From positions 248,001-312,000 of the forward strand of contig NC_089188.1 in assembly GCF_947507565.1 (NCBI RefSeq): a stretch of 64,000 bases of DNA, written 5' to 3'. Under the pieces are notes generated by a model that saw nothing but the letters and a program-made list of their open reading frames with translations, was not told the DNA's origin and did no database searches. This document shows positions 1-13,700 of the stretch, piece after piece. How positions within the stretch are numbered: the stretch's first letter is position 1; the number at the start of each line of letters is the position of its first letter. The translations under genes and the position numbers were made by a program. This stretch comes from Oscarella lobularis (lineage: Eukaryota > Porifera > Homoscleromorpha > Homosclerophorida > Oscarellidae).

Positions 1-1760
1 CCGCGAGCAAACGGCGACGAGGCGCATCTCTTTTCGAAGTGGATTCAGGGAAGTGGAAACGACTGCAGCTGCACGATGTCGTTCTGGTATCACATGTACG
101 GCGCCACGACTGGCACGCTTCGAGTTGAGATCGAGAAAATGGGCCAGCAGGGACCTCGCGCTGTAGTCTGGTTGAAGACGGGAAACCAAGGCAATCAATG
201 GATAAACGACTTCGTATGTCTCAACGCGACGTCGCTCTATCGCATCGTTTTTGTCGGCGTTCGGGGAACGAGTTTCACGGGAGATACCGCCATCGACGAC
301 ATCAAACTGAATAACTGCAAATGTCCAAGTAACTTAGGCTTCTAAATAATAATTAATATTTTATTAAATTTCTTTGTTTGTAGAGCCTTTACCGCAGCCA
401 ATCCGTAAGACTTTCTTAAGTTTAAGCGCATTGGGTTTTTTGATTTTCTTTATATAGCCGTTATGGCTACCAATTGCACATTTGGCGTTGGCTCAACCGG
501 CACTTTCTGCGATTGGAAGCAACCCATATCTCCGGACGTCTTCTGGGTGACGAAGCACGGACAATCGGTGACTCCCGACACGGGACCCGACGGCGGTTAC
601 GGCGGAACGGGTCGCTACGCTCTCGTAACGAGCTCCGGTCAGACGGGCGCGGCAATCATGATGGGCCCGTGGATCAAGTACAACGAATCGAAGAACGCTC
701 AACTGACAATAGCGTATAATATGTACGGAAAAGACATCGTTAATCTCACTGTCGGCTACGAGATGATGTTGTACGACGACACTGTGGGTCTCGTTCCGCA
801 GCCGGTCGTGCCACTGCAGACGTATCAAGGCGATCAGGGGCAGGGATGGAATGTGATGACTATTGATTTGGCGGCGGCTATTGGCGGAAAGAGTTGCGGC
901 GGGGGCATGATCATTTTCCGAATTCACATTACGGCTTTTGTCGACGGAAGCGATTTGGGCGACATCGCCATTGACAGCATCATATTTTCACCTAAGCCAG
1001 CCAGTAAGACTAAGAGAAATAGAGTAATTATGCATAATAAGACGAATCCACGCCTCTAATTAATTAATTAATTATTTAATTCTTGTTTTTAGATCCTTGC
1101 CGTGACGACCAGTTTCCCTGTCCCTTCTTCTTCGGCGGCGGTTTTAACTGTTTGACGAACGTCCGATGTAACGGACGTCGAAACTGTTTCTCGGCCGACG
1201 ACGAGGCCAATTGCCCGGAGAGTTGCACATTCGAGTCGGGATTCTGCACGTGGCGAAACGGAACGACCGACACGGAGCAGTGGACGCGACGACAGGGCCG
1301 CACGCCGTCGTTTAACACGGGCCCGTCCAGCGATCACACGACAGGAAACAGCTCAGGTGAATATTATCTACATGCGAAATTTTATTTATAACTGATTTGT
1401 TTAAATAAGGCTATTATCTTTATTTGGAAACGAGCGGATCTCGTCCGGGTGACTACGCCGAACTCTTGTCGCCGCAATTCTCTCAAACGGGCGCGCAATG
1501 TTTGATCTCCTTCTGGTATCACATGTACGGAGCGTCGATCGGCACGCTTCAAGTCGTTCTCAAGTCGTCGAGCGGACAACGCGTCCTTTGGCAGCTAGCC
1601 GGAAATCAGGGAAATGCGTGGGTACAGGCTACTGTATCGATTGGTCTTGCGAAGGGAGTCGAAGTGATGCTCCGCGGCTTCAGCTCCGTCACGTCGGGCG
1701 GCGTCACTTATACGGGCGACATAGCATTGGACGACATCGCGTTCAGTAATTGCCAAGCCT
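1..1760 (+). other. MAM-MAM-LDLa-MAM block of the giant gene
   Basis: Frame 1 is open from the first base, entering in the middle of a MAM domain, so the gene starts upstream. A 21-base micro-exon at 384-404 joins MAM 1 to MAM 2 (458-1003) in phase 1 on both sides. Exon 1093-1356 begins with an LDLa domain and runs straight into the N-terminal half of MAM 3; exon 1410-1760 supplies the rest, starting GYYLYLETS and ending before the next LDLa exon. MAM 2 is divergent: it has NMYG in place of HMYG, and IAIDSI in place of the usual AIDDI. Confidence 0.8.
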
Positions 1761-4700
1761 GTAAGTCCTTGCGCGCTTTTGGCTATAGAAAACGAGTCTT
1801 TTCTCAACGCAGCCAATATACCTCAGTGTCAGAGCAACGAATTTCAATGCGACGACGGTAACTGCATTCCGTACATCAATTTCTGCGACGGTCGACCTGA
1901 TTGCAATGACGTAAGCGACGAAATTTCGTGCGGTGAGCTCTTCTTCTTCTAACCTTTCTTTTTAAAACTTTACTACGAGGCAATTTGTTTTGTCTTATAG
2001 GACCCGTTCAAGGATCGTGTGACTTTGAAAACGGCTTCTGCGGATTGGTTCAAGATCCGGCGAACAATGAGAATTTCACGCGAACGTCTCGTTCTACGCC
2101 GTCGTTTGGAACAGGTCCCAATCACGATCAGTCATTCAACAGATCAGGTGACAAAGATCAATCATTTTGATGGCAAAACGAAACGCGTTTGTCTGTTTAT
2201 ATACTAGGCTACTACATTTATCTCGAAGCATCTGGCTTACCATCTGGCTATTCTAGGATTATGACTCCGACTATTTTCGGTGACAGTAATAATACTAACA
2301 GTTGTTTCGTCGGTTTTTGGTATCACATGTACGGATCTAATATTGGCAACCTCAACGTAAGAGTCGACCTTTTTTTACTAGCGCACTTCTCTGCACGAAA
2401 ATTTTTAGGTGTCTCAAACGTTTGTTGATGGCGGCTATTCGGATCGTCCTCTCTTCTCTTTGAGCGGCGATCAGGGCCAATTGTGGAAATTCGCGAAAAT
2501 TAAGCTCACCAAAATATCGGTCAGCTACAACATCATCTTTTCTGTCTATCACATGTCCGGATGGTTCGGCGATATAGCGCTGGACAACATCGTCTTCACG
2601 CCGGGATGCCATCCGAGTGAGTTTGAGTTATCCCACTTGTTTTTCTGAGGCTTTTAGTACTGTTTTCTCTTAGGGGGTCTCTGCACTGCCGCTCAGTTTC
2701 AATGCAGAAATAATCACTGCATCTACAACAGCTGGGTGTGCGACAACGACGACGATTGCGGGGACGGCAGCGACGAAGCCAACTGCGCTACCGGTGCGTT
2801 CCCATCCACGCGGAAATTCTCTTTTAATGAATAGTGATTTTCTTTCTTAGCGAAACCGCCTGTGACGGCAGCGCCACCGACGGTTCCTGGAACTTTTCCC
2901 GGTGCGTTTTAAATCGCCCTTTGTTTCTCTTGACTTTATTATTCCTTTCAGTCGGAAAGTGCACGTTTGAAGGCGGCATCTGCCCGGGATGGATGAACGT
3001 CAACGAAACGTCGAATCCGAATACCGACTGGAAAGTCGGCGCCGGCGACAAAAGTTCCGGTCAATTCCAGCAGACCGGACCAACGGCCGATCACACAACG
3101 GGAATAGGTTGTATGAAAAGAAACAACGGCGTTTTTAAGGCTTCTATGCGCTGTTTTTTTAGCCCCAAGTCCAATACCGTCGGGTTCAATACCGCTTACT
3201 GACTTTGAGAGTGATTTTGGTTTCTTCGCGCCTTATCCTTCCGGTGTTTCTCACTGGAAGCGCGTTTCGGGTAGCACGTCTTCGGTTGACTGCCATACAG
3301 GAAAGAATAAGGATAAAATAATTCTAACGTCTTTTAATATATCTATTTTTCTCTTTTCAGGCTATTACGCTTCTTATACTGAGTCGAGAGCTCGTCGTCC
3401 CCAAAACGGCAGCACGAGTCTTATGTCGAACACGATGACGGACAACGGCCGTTGCAGTGTCGATGTTTGCATGTTTCCTTCGGCGTTCGGCACGTCTCGA
3501 GCTAAGTTTGCAAAAGTACCGCAAAGCGGTTTTCCTGGCAAGAAGCGTCGCATGGCACCGCTTTTGAGTCGGTCGGGAGACCAAGGCAACTCGTGGAAAA
3601 CCAAAACAATTCATGCCAACCATTCGTCGGGTTCTTTTGTGGTATTATCTTAAGAGAGAGAATGTCGCGATATGTTTCTTGTGACTATTCTCTATAGTTT
3701 CTTATTGAAGCTACGAGTGACCTAGCGGTCGATGAAATACGCTTTTCAGCCGACTGCATCGGTTCTTTAGCTCCGGGTCGAATACCGTCGACTGATTTTG
3801 AAAATGAATTTGGTTTCTTTAGTCCTGATCCTACCGGTGATTTCCAGTGGACGCGCGATTCGGGCGGAACGCCGTCATTCAATACGGGTCCATCGGTTGA
3901 CTGCGATACTGGAACGAATCAAGGTGAAACTAATCAATGATTTTTATGTTCTTAGTTTTCTCTTTTCAGGCTATTATGCTTTTATCGAGACGAGCTTTCC
4001 TCGTTCGCAAGGCGACAAAGCGCGTATGATTTCCGGAACAATGAGCGAACACGGCATTTGCAGTATGATGTTCTGCATCCACATGTTCGGAGCGACGACT
4101 GGCACGCTGCGAGTTTTCACAAAGGATTTGGCGAGCGGCGTCATGACGCTGCGATGGAGTCTGTCGGGAGACCAAGGCAACCAATGGAAGAACGTAGCAG
4201 TGTATGCCAGGCAAACCTCTGGCGCTTTCGTTGTGAGATCATGAGATCATGAGAGGGAATCACGCTTTAATTTTCCTAGGGACTGTTTCTTCTCATGCAT
4301 TTAGTTTGTTATTGAAGCCGAACGCGGCAGTTCTTTTACGGGCGTCATAGCGGTAGATAACATTCGCTTTTCACCTGGCTGTGACGGAACCGGTAAGTCA
4401 ATCACATTAGAAAAAATTTAGCGAATTAATATATTTATTTCGTAAAAGGATATTGTCTTTATTATCCGGCGACTGACGGCTCGACGCAGGCCGGCACTCT
4501 TGCGACTCTATCGAGCAAGACGTACGGTGTCTCCGGTCCTCTTTGTCAAATTCGTGTCTTCTACAACATGCACGGAGTGAACGTCGGCACGCTCTCCATT
4601 GGCGTGACAGGATCGAACCCGCAGACCCTCGTCTCGTACGACTCCAATCGCGGCGATTCGTGGTACGAATCGGTCAGCTACATCGGCTCTCGATCCAACT

Positions 4701-7700
4701 TCGAAGTGACGATCAACGTGCGACACGCCGGCGGCGCTCTCGGCAACATCGCCATCGACGACGTTGAATATCTCAACTGCAATCCTCGTCAAAAGGGATC
4801 CAGTCGACAATGTCCCAAAGATCAAGTACCGTGCACGATATCGCTCGAATGCGTTGCCATCGAGAATCTGTGCAACTACGATAAAGACTGTCTCGACGGC
4901 TCGGACGAAGATCCCGCTCTCTGCGCCGGCTATCCGGCACGATGCGACTGGGAAAACGGCTTCTGTCTCGGCTACAGCCAAGCCCGAAACGACGACTTCG
5001 ACTGGTTGATCAATAGCGGCTCGACGTCGTCGGTGAACACGGGACCCCAATTCGATCACACGACCGGCACGAAAATCGGTCACTATCTCTACATCGAAAC
5101 GTCGAGTCCGCGCATCGCGAACGATTACGCCGATCTGTTCAGTTCTCTTCTCGCTCCGCCGCCTCATCCGCCCGGTAATCTTCTCACCTGCTCCGTTCGC
5201 TATTGCTATCACATGTACGGTCAATCGGTCGGCGAGTTGTCCGTCTGGTTCATGGGACCCGACGGGCCGACGAAGCTTTGGGAGCAGCATGGTGATCAAG
5301 GCAATCGTTGGTACTGTCGAAGTGACGATCTCTCCAAGTACATCGCCAATGTTAACTATAAAATCAGATGGCGAGGTCGAACGGGAGACTTTCAGTCGCC
5401 GGTTTTCTACGGTGATATCGCGATTGACGACATTAGTTTTAGTTCGGGATGCGGCGGCATTGCTCCGACTCCGCCGCCGCCGCCCGCCTACTGTATGGAC
5501 TGCACGTTCGAAACGGGATTCTGCAACTGGCACGACAACGTCACGTCCAATTGGCCGTGGGTGCTCGATCAAGGCGGAACGCCGAGTTTCAACACGGGTC
5601 CCGGCGTCGATCACACGTACGGAAATGCGTCCGGATCGTACATCTATTTCGAAACGGCGTCGCCGGCGTTGGCCGGCGATCGCGCCGTTCTCGATAGCGA
5701 TCTTCTTACGTATGACCCCAAACGGAGTTGCCAGCTCGACTTTGCTTATCACATGTACGGAAATTCTATCGGGGACTTGAACGTTTATGTTCGACCGCTC
5801 GGCAAGTCGGCGACCAAAGCCTGGAGCAAGTCCGGAAATCAAGGAAATCTGTGGCACGTGGACAATATTAAACCGAGCCTCTATTTGAAAGGCGCAAATA
5901 AGTACAGAATCGAATTCGAAGCCGTTCGCGGATCCAGTTTTACTGGTGATATCGCTCTCGATGACATCTTATGTCGAGCGTGTGGTACGTCTTATATATA
6001 TATATGTCTAATTGCCACGTGATTATTTTTATTTATTCTCTTAGCTTGTCCCGCTGGCGAATTTCTCTGCGCCAATGGAAACCAGTGCGTTAAGCAGGAA
6101 CAGGTGTGCAACTTTGTCAACGACTGCCCCTTGGGCAGCGACGAGTCAAATTGCTGTAAGGTTCCTATAACACTTATTTTTATTGAATTATTGATTATTT
6201 ATTTTAGGCACGTGTAACTACGAAACGGGATTGTGCGGTTGGTCGAGCGGCGTTGGCACTTCGTCGTGGATTCGCGCTTCCGGTCGCGCTCGTCCCTCGG
6301 GCGACGCCACGTACGGAAACTCGTCCGGCCAGTACATGTTTCTCAACATCATCAGCCGCTCTTTGCGCGGCACCGGCTCGCTGATGACAATCAAATTCCG
6401 TCAGACCGGCAGTAGATGCGAGCTCTGTTTCGCCTACTACGTTTTCGCTCAATCCGGAACGGGAGCCACGTTGGAACTCGTGGTGCGCGGCCGGAAGCCG
6501 ACCGCCGAACGCCTTTGGCGTTTTGTCGGTACCACGGCGTCGGGAGCATGGCAGAGAGTGTGCGTGCGCGTCGGCGGCATAGCGACGCAATTCACGCTAT
6601 CCTTTGAAGCCACCTATTCAAGGGGCTCCTCCGTCACGCCTACGATTGCAATTGACGACGTCAGATGCGAGAACTGTTCGCGTCCGATTAAGGCGTGTCG
6701 CGCCGACGAGTTCCAGTGCTTCGACGGCCACTGCATATCGCAATCGCAACGGTGCGACTTCTCCGACGATTGCGGCGACGGAACGGACGAGGCCTCGTGT
6801 CCCCCCCAGCAAGGCAATTGCAATTTTGGAATTCCGTGCGATTGGAAGAACGTCGTCGGCAGCGACGACTTTAATTGGACCGTCGCGACGTCGACGCCTT
6901 CGACGAGCACCGGTCCCGTATTCGATAACACCTATAAAAACGCGACGGGACATTTTCTCTACATTGAAACGTCGTCACCTCGTCAAAACGGCGACACCGC
7001 TCAATATCAAAGTCCCACATTCTCGCCGACACCGCTCAATACTCAATGCGAAATGCGCTTCGCTTATAACATGTACGGCGCCGATATCACGTGGCTACGC
7101 GTTTACATTTATGACGTCACGACAAGCACGACGACGCTGCTCTGGTCTCGTACCGGCAATCAGGGTCACGAGTGGCAGCAGGCAGTGATTCCCCTCCAAA
7201 GCTCAACGTCCTATTATATCTACTTTGAAGCGGCGCGTGGACGCAGTTTCAACGGCAATACGGCTATTGACGATATTTCGTTTTTCGGATGCGGCGGCGC
7301 TTTGCCACCCGATTTCAATCAGACCGTGTGCTGGGTCTTTCAGAGTAAGTGCAATTCGGGCGAATGCATATACAATGACTGGTTCTGCGACGGAATATAC
7401 GATTGCGCCGACGGTTCCGACGAACTGAATTGTCCCACGGCTGGACCCACGCCCACGCCCTATCCCGTCGTACCGGGATCGTATCTACCCGATCAAACGT
7501 GCACTTTCGAAACGGATTTGTGCAAGTGGTCCAACGACCAAAACGATGATCTGGAATGGTCGCGTGACAGCGGCGGCACGCCGTCGCTCGATACGGGACC
7601 GAGTGTCGATCACACGCTCGGAACGTCGAGAGGATTTTATATCTTTATTGAAACGAGCGTTCCCGCCGCTAGTGGCGATATTGCCAATTTGTATAGTCCT

Positions 7701-10700
7701 TACTTCCAAGTCGCCGGCGAAGCGTGCGCCGTCTCGTTTGCCTATCACATGTACGGAGTGGCGATTGGGACTCTGCAAGTCGTCGTTCAGCCGAAAGATT
7801 CGAGTATGAGCGAGAAAGTCGTCTGGACGATGAGTGGCGATCAAGGAGATCAATGGTTCGTTGCCAACACGACCCTCGGCGGTTTTATTACGAACGAGTC
7901 GCGAATCGTTTTCCGTGCGACGCACGGATCGGGATTTTTTGGCTGGGAGGGTGACATTGCTTTGGATGACATCAAAATCATGAATTGCGACCCAAGTGAG
8001 TAAAAACATCAATAAATCAATAAGTCAATAAATGCGTTTTTTCTGTGTGAAGGGATTCGACTTCCGCCTTGCCCGAAGAACCAGTACACGTGCACGTCGT
8101 CTCGATCGTGCATCGACTTTGACAAACTTTGCGATTTCAATTCCGACTGTCCGAACGGCGAAGACGAAAATCCGGCCTATTGCTGTACGAGAGTCGAAAT
8201 CATTGAAGAGATTATTATTCTAGATCCTCTCCTTTTTAGCTATTACTCCGGGTCGATGCGATTTCGAGGGCTGCACTGGAAGCTGCCCGTGGTACAACGT
8301 CCAAGACGGTTCTGACGATTTCGACTGGTTCGGCGCTAAGGGATCGACGATTTCATTCAACACTGGACCATCAGTCGATCACACGACCAGCACAGCAAAC
8401 GGTAATAATATTATTTAAAATTGGGACTTTCACTTGAATGATTTTCGTCGTCTCTCAAGGCCGATACCTCTACACGGAGACGTCTTTCCCCCGTCAGGAG
8501 AACGAAACGGCGGCGCTTATGAGCGGGATTTTCCAGTCGCCGGTTCGGGATCAGCAGTGCCGACTTCACTTTTACTATCACATGCAAGGCGCGACGATTG
8601 GGACTCTGAACGTTTGGTACGCTCCAGTGAGAGGCGCGGTGTCTCTGCTCTTCACCCGATCAGGAGCTCAACCGAGCGGATGGCTCCGTGGAGAATCGGA
8701 CTATATCCCAACGGGAAGCTCGTTCCAAGTACGTCGATTTCATTGCACGCGTTGTAGACGAATCTATATTGCTTTTAGATTAAATTTGAAGGCGTTGCTG
8801 GCTCTAGTTTCACTGGCGACATCGCTATCGACGACGTCACGTTTTCGGAAGGATGTTCTCAGCTCGACGTCAATCAACCAGCTCCCCAAGGTAAAATTCT
8901 GTGAGATTTTTTAGTTAAAGAATGTCATTTATTTATCTCGTTTTAGCTATTGATTGCGCCGCTTGCGATTTCGAGGCCCCCGGCATCTGCGGCTGGTACC
9001 ACGACTGGTGCAGCAGCACGTACATGATCAATAACTACGGCATCTCGTCCGGTCTCCCGACTGGCCCCATCGTCGATCACACGCTCAAAAACGACAGCGG
9101 TCAATACATTCACATTGTCAGCGCCAATCATCCGAACGGCGGCACGGATATGCTTCTTAGCCCTATGATGAAGCGTTCCGTAGCCAACGATCAGGTCTGC
9201 TTCTGGTATCACATGTTCGGCACGCACGTCGGTCGTCTGGAGGTGCACTCAGTCTGCATGGACGACGGTTCCGACACGCTTCTGTGGAACGTCGCCGGTA
9301 GTCAGGGACGCGAGTGGAACTACGGATGCGTCAATCTGTTGCAGACGTGCAACGGTCGAGCGGGAGCGATTTTCATGGTCAAATTCGTCATCGTGCACAA
9401 CGGGGGACCGGAGGGAGACATCGCTCTGGATGACATCTCCTGCGGACCCATTCCAATCACAAGTAAGATTTTTTATGGATATGGATTTTTCAATTTAATT
9501 GATTATTGATTTTTAGCACCTGCGTCGTGTTCGAACAGTCCGGGTCTATTCCGATGCAACAACGGTGCGTGCATCAACTCCGGCAGCGTGTGCGACTTCA
9601 ACGACGATTGCGGCGACTTTTCCGACGAGGTCATGTGCAGTCGCAACTGCACGTTCGAAGTCGACTTCTGCAACTGGCAAAACGAGCAGTATTTCGACTG
9701 GCACGACTGGCTGCGCAATCGCGGACCGACGCCCAATAACAACACGGGACCCTCAGTCGATCACACCCTCGGCACCGACAAAGGCTGGTACATCTACGCC
9801 GACTCGCTCGACGGCACCTTCTACGGAGCTGACGTGTGGCTCGTATCGAAGCCCATAGCGCGTACGGGTCCAAACTGCAAGATATCTTTCTGGTATCACA
9901 TGTACGGCGACGATGGCCCGTCGGTCGGAATGCTCGGCGTCGTTCTCAAATTCGGCACGCGTTTCGTGAACCTGTGGAGCCAGCACGACAACCAAGGCGA
10001 CCAGTGGTACTACGCTGAAGTGATGATCGGCAAGCGAAACAATTTCGAACTCGTTTTCTTCGGCGAAAACGGCTACACGGCGCCGGGCGACTCGCCGACG
10101 TCGGATATGGCTCTCGACGACATCGCCTTCTCGAATTGCGAAGCGCTGCCCATCTATCGATGCCTGCGAAACGAATTCACGTGCGACAACTACGAATGCA
10201 TCGCGTCGAATCTGCGCTGCGACTACGAAGACGATTGCGGCGACGGCAGCGACGAGAAACGTTGTCCGATCGTCGTCGGCAATTGCAATTTTGAAAAGGA
10301 CCAATGCGCTTGGGAGAACGTTCGAACGGACGATTTCGATTGGTCGAGAATGCAGTGGTTTTCGCTCACTCACAAAACGGGACCCAATTACGATCACACG
10401 ATTGGAAATGCGAGCGGATGGTACATGTATATCGAGACGTCGGCGCCGCGAACGCCCGGCGAAACAGCCGTGTTTTCGAGCAAAAACGTTTATCCAGCGA
10501 CGACGAATAATCAATGCCGATTGAGATTCTGGTATCACATGTGGGGAAATACGGTTGCGAATATGACCGTGCGATTGGTCGCTCAAAACCAAGCGAAAAC
10601 GGCCTACGACGTTTGGTATGAAGAGGGTGACCATGGCAACGTGTGGTTGCGCGCCGAGATCGTCGTATCGATCCCGTACGACTATAAAATCACGTTCGTT

Positions 10701-13700
10701 GGCGTGCGCGGTTCGTCGTTCCTCGGCGATATCGCTATTGACGATATATCGTTAACGCCGGCATGCGCGAGCGGATCGACGGCAACGCCGGGACCCACGT
10801 CGAAGGCGTGTCTCGCCGGCGAATTCTCGTGCTCGAACGGAAATTGCGTGCCGGCTGGATGGCGTTGCGACGGCGCCGACGACTGTCGCGACGGAAGCGA
10901 CGAGAAGAATTGTCCGACGATTGCGCCGAGCCCGTGTTCGTGCGACTTCCAGGCACCGTGTTCGTACGTGAACAGTCAATACGATTCGGGACTAGATTGG
11001 CAAGTGGGACGCGGCGCTACGGTGAACCCGGGAACTGGGCCTTCTTTCGATAACACGTACAAGAACGCTCTCGGCGGTTACATCTTCGTCGACGGTTCGA
11101 AAGCTCGTCCCTACGATCGTACCGTACTCGAAGGACCGTATACGACGAGCGTCTATCCGGCCACGTGTCAAATCACGTTTTTCTATCACATGTACGACAA
11201 GGCGGGTAAATCGTCCATGACTCTTTCTCTCTATACGTACGGTGTGAAATACGGCCTCAAAAAGACGTCGTTCTCCGTAACGGGATCGCAGGGAACGAGT
11301 TGGCATCCGGCGACGGTCGACTTGCGCGTTACGGAGAAATTCCGCGTGCATTTTGTCGTCGAATACGGTGCCGCCGCCGGAGGCGACGTCGCTCTCGACG
11401 ACATCAGTTGTCACTTGTGCTCGTTCGATCCGGCAGTGAAGGACCAAACGTACGGATATGGCGCTCTGGCGACCGGATGTTCGGACGGACGACGCGAGGG
11501 TCTTTTCACGAGTATCAACTCGGCTGTGTGTCGAGGTCAGTGGGCCGGACAACAGAGTCTTCGTGCGGTTCGTTCGTCGGGAAATCCGTCGTGCGGAAAC
11601 AATATGAATAAGCAGTGCACTAGTCCCGGCGATTTGTGCGCTTCTGGGTGGCACGTGTGCGGCTCAACGGCGAAAAGCGACGATTTCACGGTGAAAATGA
11701 GCGGAGCCGATTGCAATAAGAACTACGGTAATTATCCGGCGGCTATGAACTATTGCCCGTCGGGACCGTGCCCAGCTTCGTATACAAACAAAGACTACGG
11801 CTGTACTTCTGGTTTGGGCGCATGCGATTCGCCCGTTTGCTGCGGTATCGGATGCCAATCCGATTCTCTCTGCACCAGCAGCGTTTTCTCCAAATCGACA
11901 ATGTTTACGTCAATTGCGGCAGGATCTGGGTGCAATTCTATCACTGGCTACGTTGCTGGTGGCGTCGTTTGCTGTAGTAACTTCTTAGGCACGCCCGCGC
12001 CGCCTACGACGCCGACGACTCCGCCCTGTCCGACGCCGGCAGCGTCTCACACTCTCGATTGCGATTTCGAGAACAAGGATCTGTGCCAGTGGAGAGGCGT
12101 CAGCGGCAACGAACTCGATTTTCTCATCGATTCCGCCGGCACCCCAAGTTTCAACACGGGTCCGAGCGTCGATCACACGAAGGGAACTGCGTTGGGAACG
12201 TACGTTTATATCGAGACGTCGTTTCCGTCGTCGTTGGGCGACAAAGCTCAAATGCGATTGCCGCTTCTCGATCCGTCCGATTCGTGCTGCTCGCTCACCT
12301 TCTGGTATCACATGTTCGGCGCGACGATCGGTTCTCTGAGCGTCTATCTCGAAACGGGCGGCAAATCGACGCAGATTTGGACGAGACAACGCGCCCAGGG
12401 CAATCGATGGGTCCAAGGCACCGTTCCTCTTATCAGTTCCACGCCGTATACGATTCGCTTTGATGCGGTCGCTGGGACGAGTTTCACCGGCGATATCGCT
12501 CTCGACGACATCAAATTCGTCGGCTGTCCGCCTGGCCCGACGCCGCCGCCGCCGCCGACGTATCCGCCGGGCGTTGGCGTGGGCGACTGTAATTTTGAGA
12601 GTTGCGTTGGTGATTTGTCGCCGTGCTGCTGGAAGAATATCGCGCAGGGCGATAATTTCGATTGGATACGAGGCAAGGGGATCACTCCTTCGGTGACGAC
12701 GGGACCGTCGAGCGATCACACGTATGGGAACTATTCCGGACATTATATGTACATCGAAGCGTCGGATCAGCGTCTGTTTTCGTTTGATAACGCGAAATTG
12801 GTGAGTCGAAAGATGAAGGGTGTTCCCAAGCCCGGACTTTGTTCGTTGACAATTTGGTATCATATGAGTGGAAGCAACGTCGGTCGATTGACAATTTTGA
12901 AGGAGCCGGACAGCGTCTTTTCGTTCAGCTATCCAACGCTGTGGACGGCGAGTGGAGATCAGGGCAGCAGGTGGAAGAATATCACCGTCGATCTTTACAC
13001 CTCCGCTTATTCGAGTAGCGATTTTCAACTGTCGGTTCGTGCCGATCAGATTACGTCTCGATCAAGCGATATTGCCGTTGACGATTTAATGTTTTCCGAC
13101 GGTTGCAACGCCTATTTTATGGACACGAAGCCGTGCTATAATCTCGACGTTTGTCATCCGGTTACAAACGAAACGATGTCGCCAACTCTTGGCAAGAAAA
13201 TAGAAACCCCAGTTGTGTTTCTTCTTTCTAATGTTCTTTCTTATAGGTCCGGTTACAGGTGATTTTGGGGGCTCGCCGTCGTCGAAGCCTACGGAATCAG
13301 CAAGTGGCAGTCATCACGGTATTTCTTAGAGTCAGTAATAATATCATTATTTTATTTTTTAATTAATGTAGCTGGTATGTATGCTGCTATTGCAGTGAGT
13401 ATAGGCGTTGTGGGCATCATTGTTGTCGCTGTTATTATCTATCTTATTGCGTCGAAGAAGTAAGTCGTCGATTCTCTCGCAATATTTTTGTTGGTAACTC
13501 TGAGGCGTTTTTATAGGTATCAGACTCAGGAGAACGTCGCCTCCGGTGTGAGCCGACCTCGAAGCGGAATGTTGTCCGAAGCCGCTTCGGGTATTGGTAA
13601 TCCAGTCTACAACATGTACGGCGCTGAGGACGGCGGAACGGACGGCATGGACAACATCGACGTCGACGTTAGTCTCGTCTTAGACAAATAGAAATTAAAA

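Noticed and set aside
4508-5857. 449-codon minus-strand open frame
   Set aside because: It is the complement of the strongly coding MAM/LDLa exon; Arg/Val-rich shadow translation.
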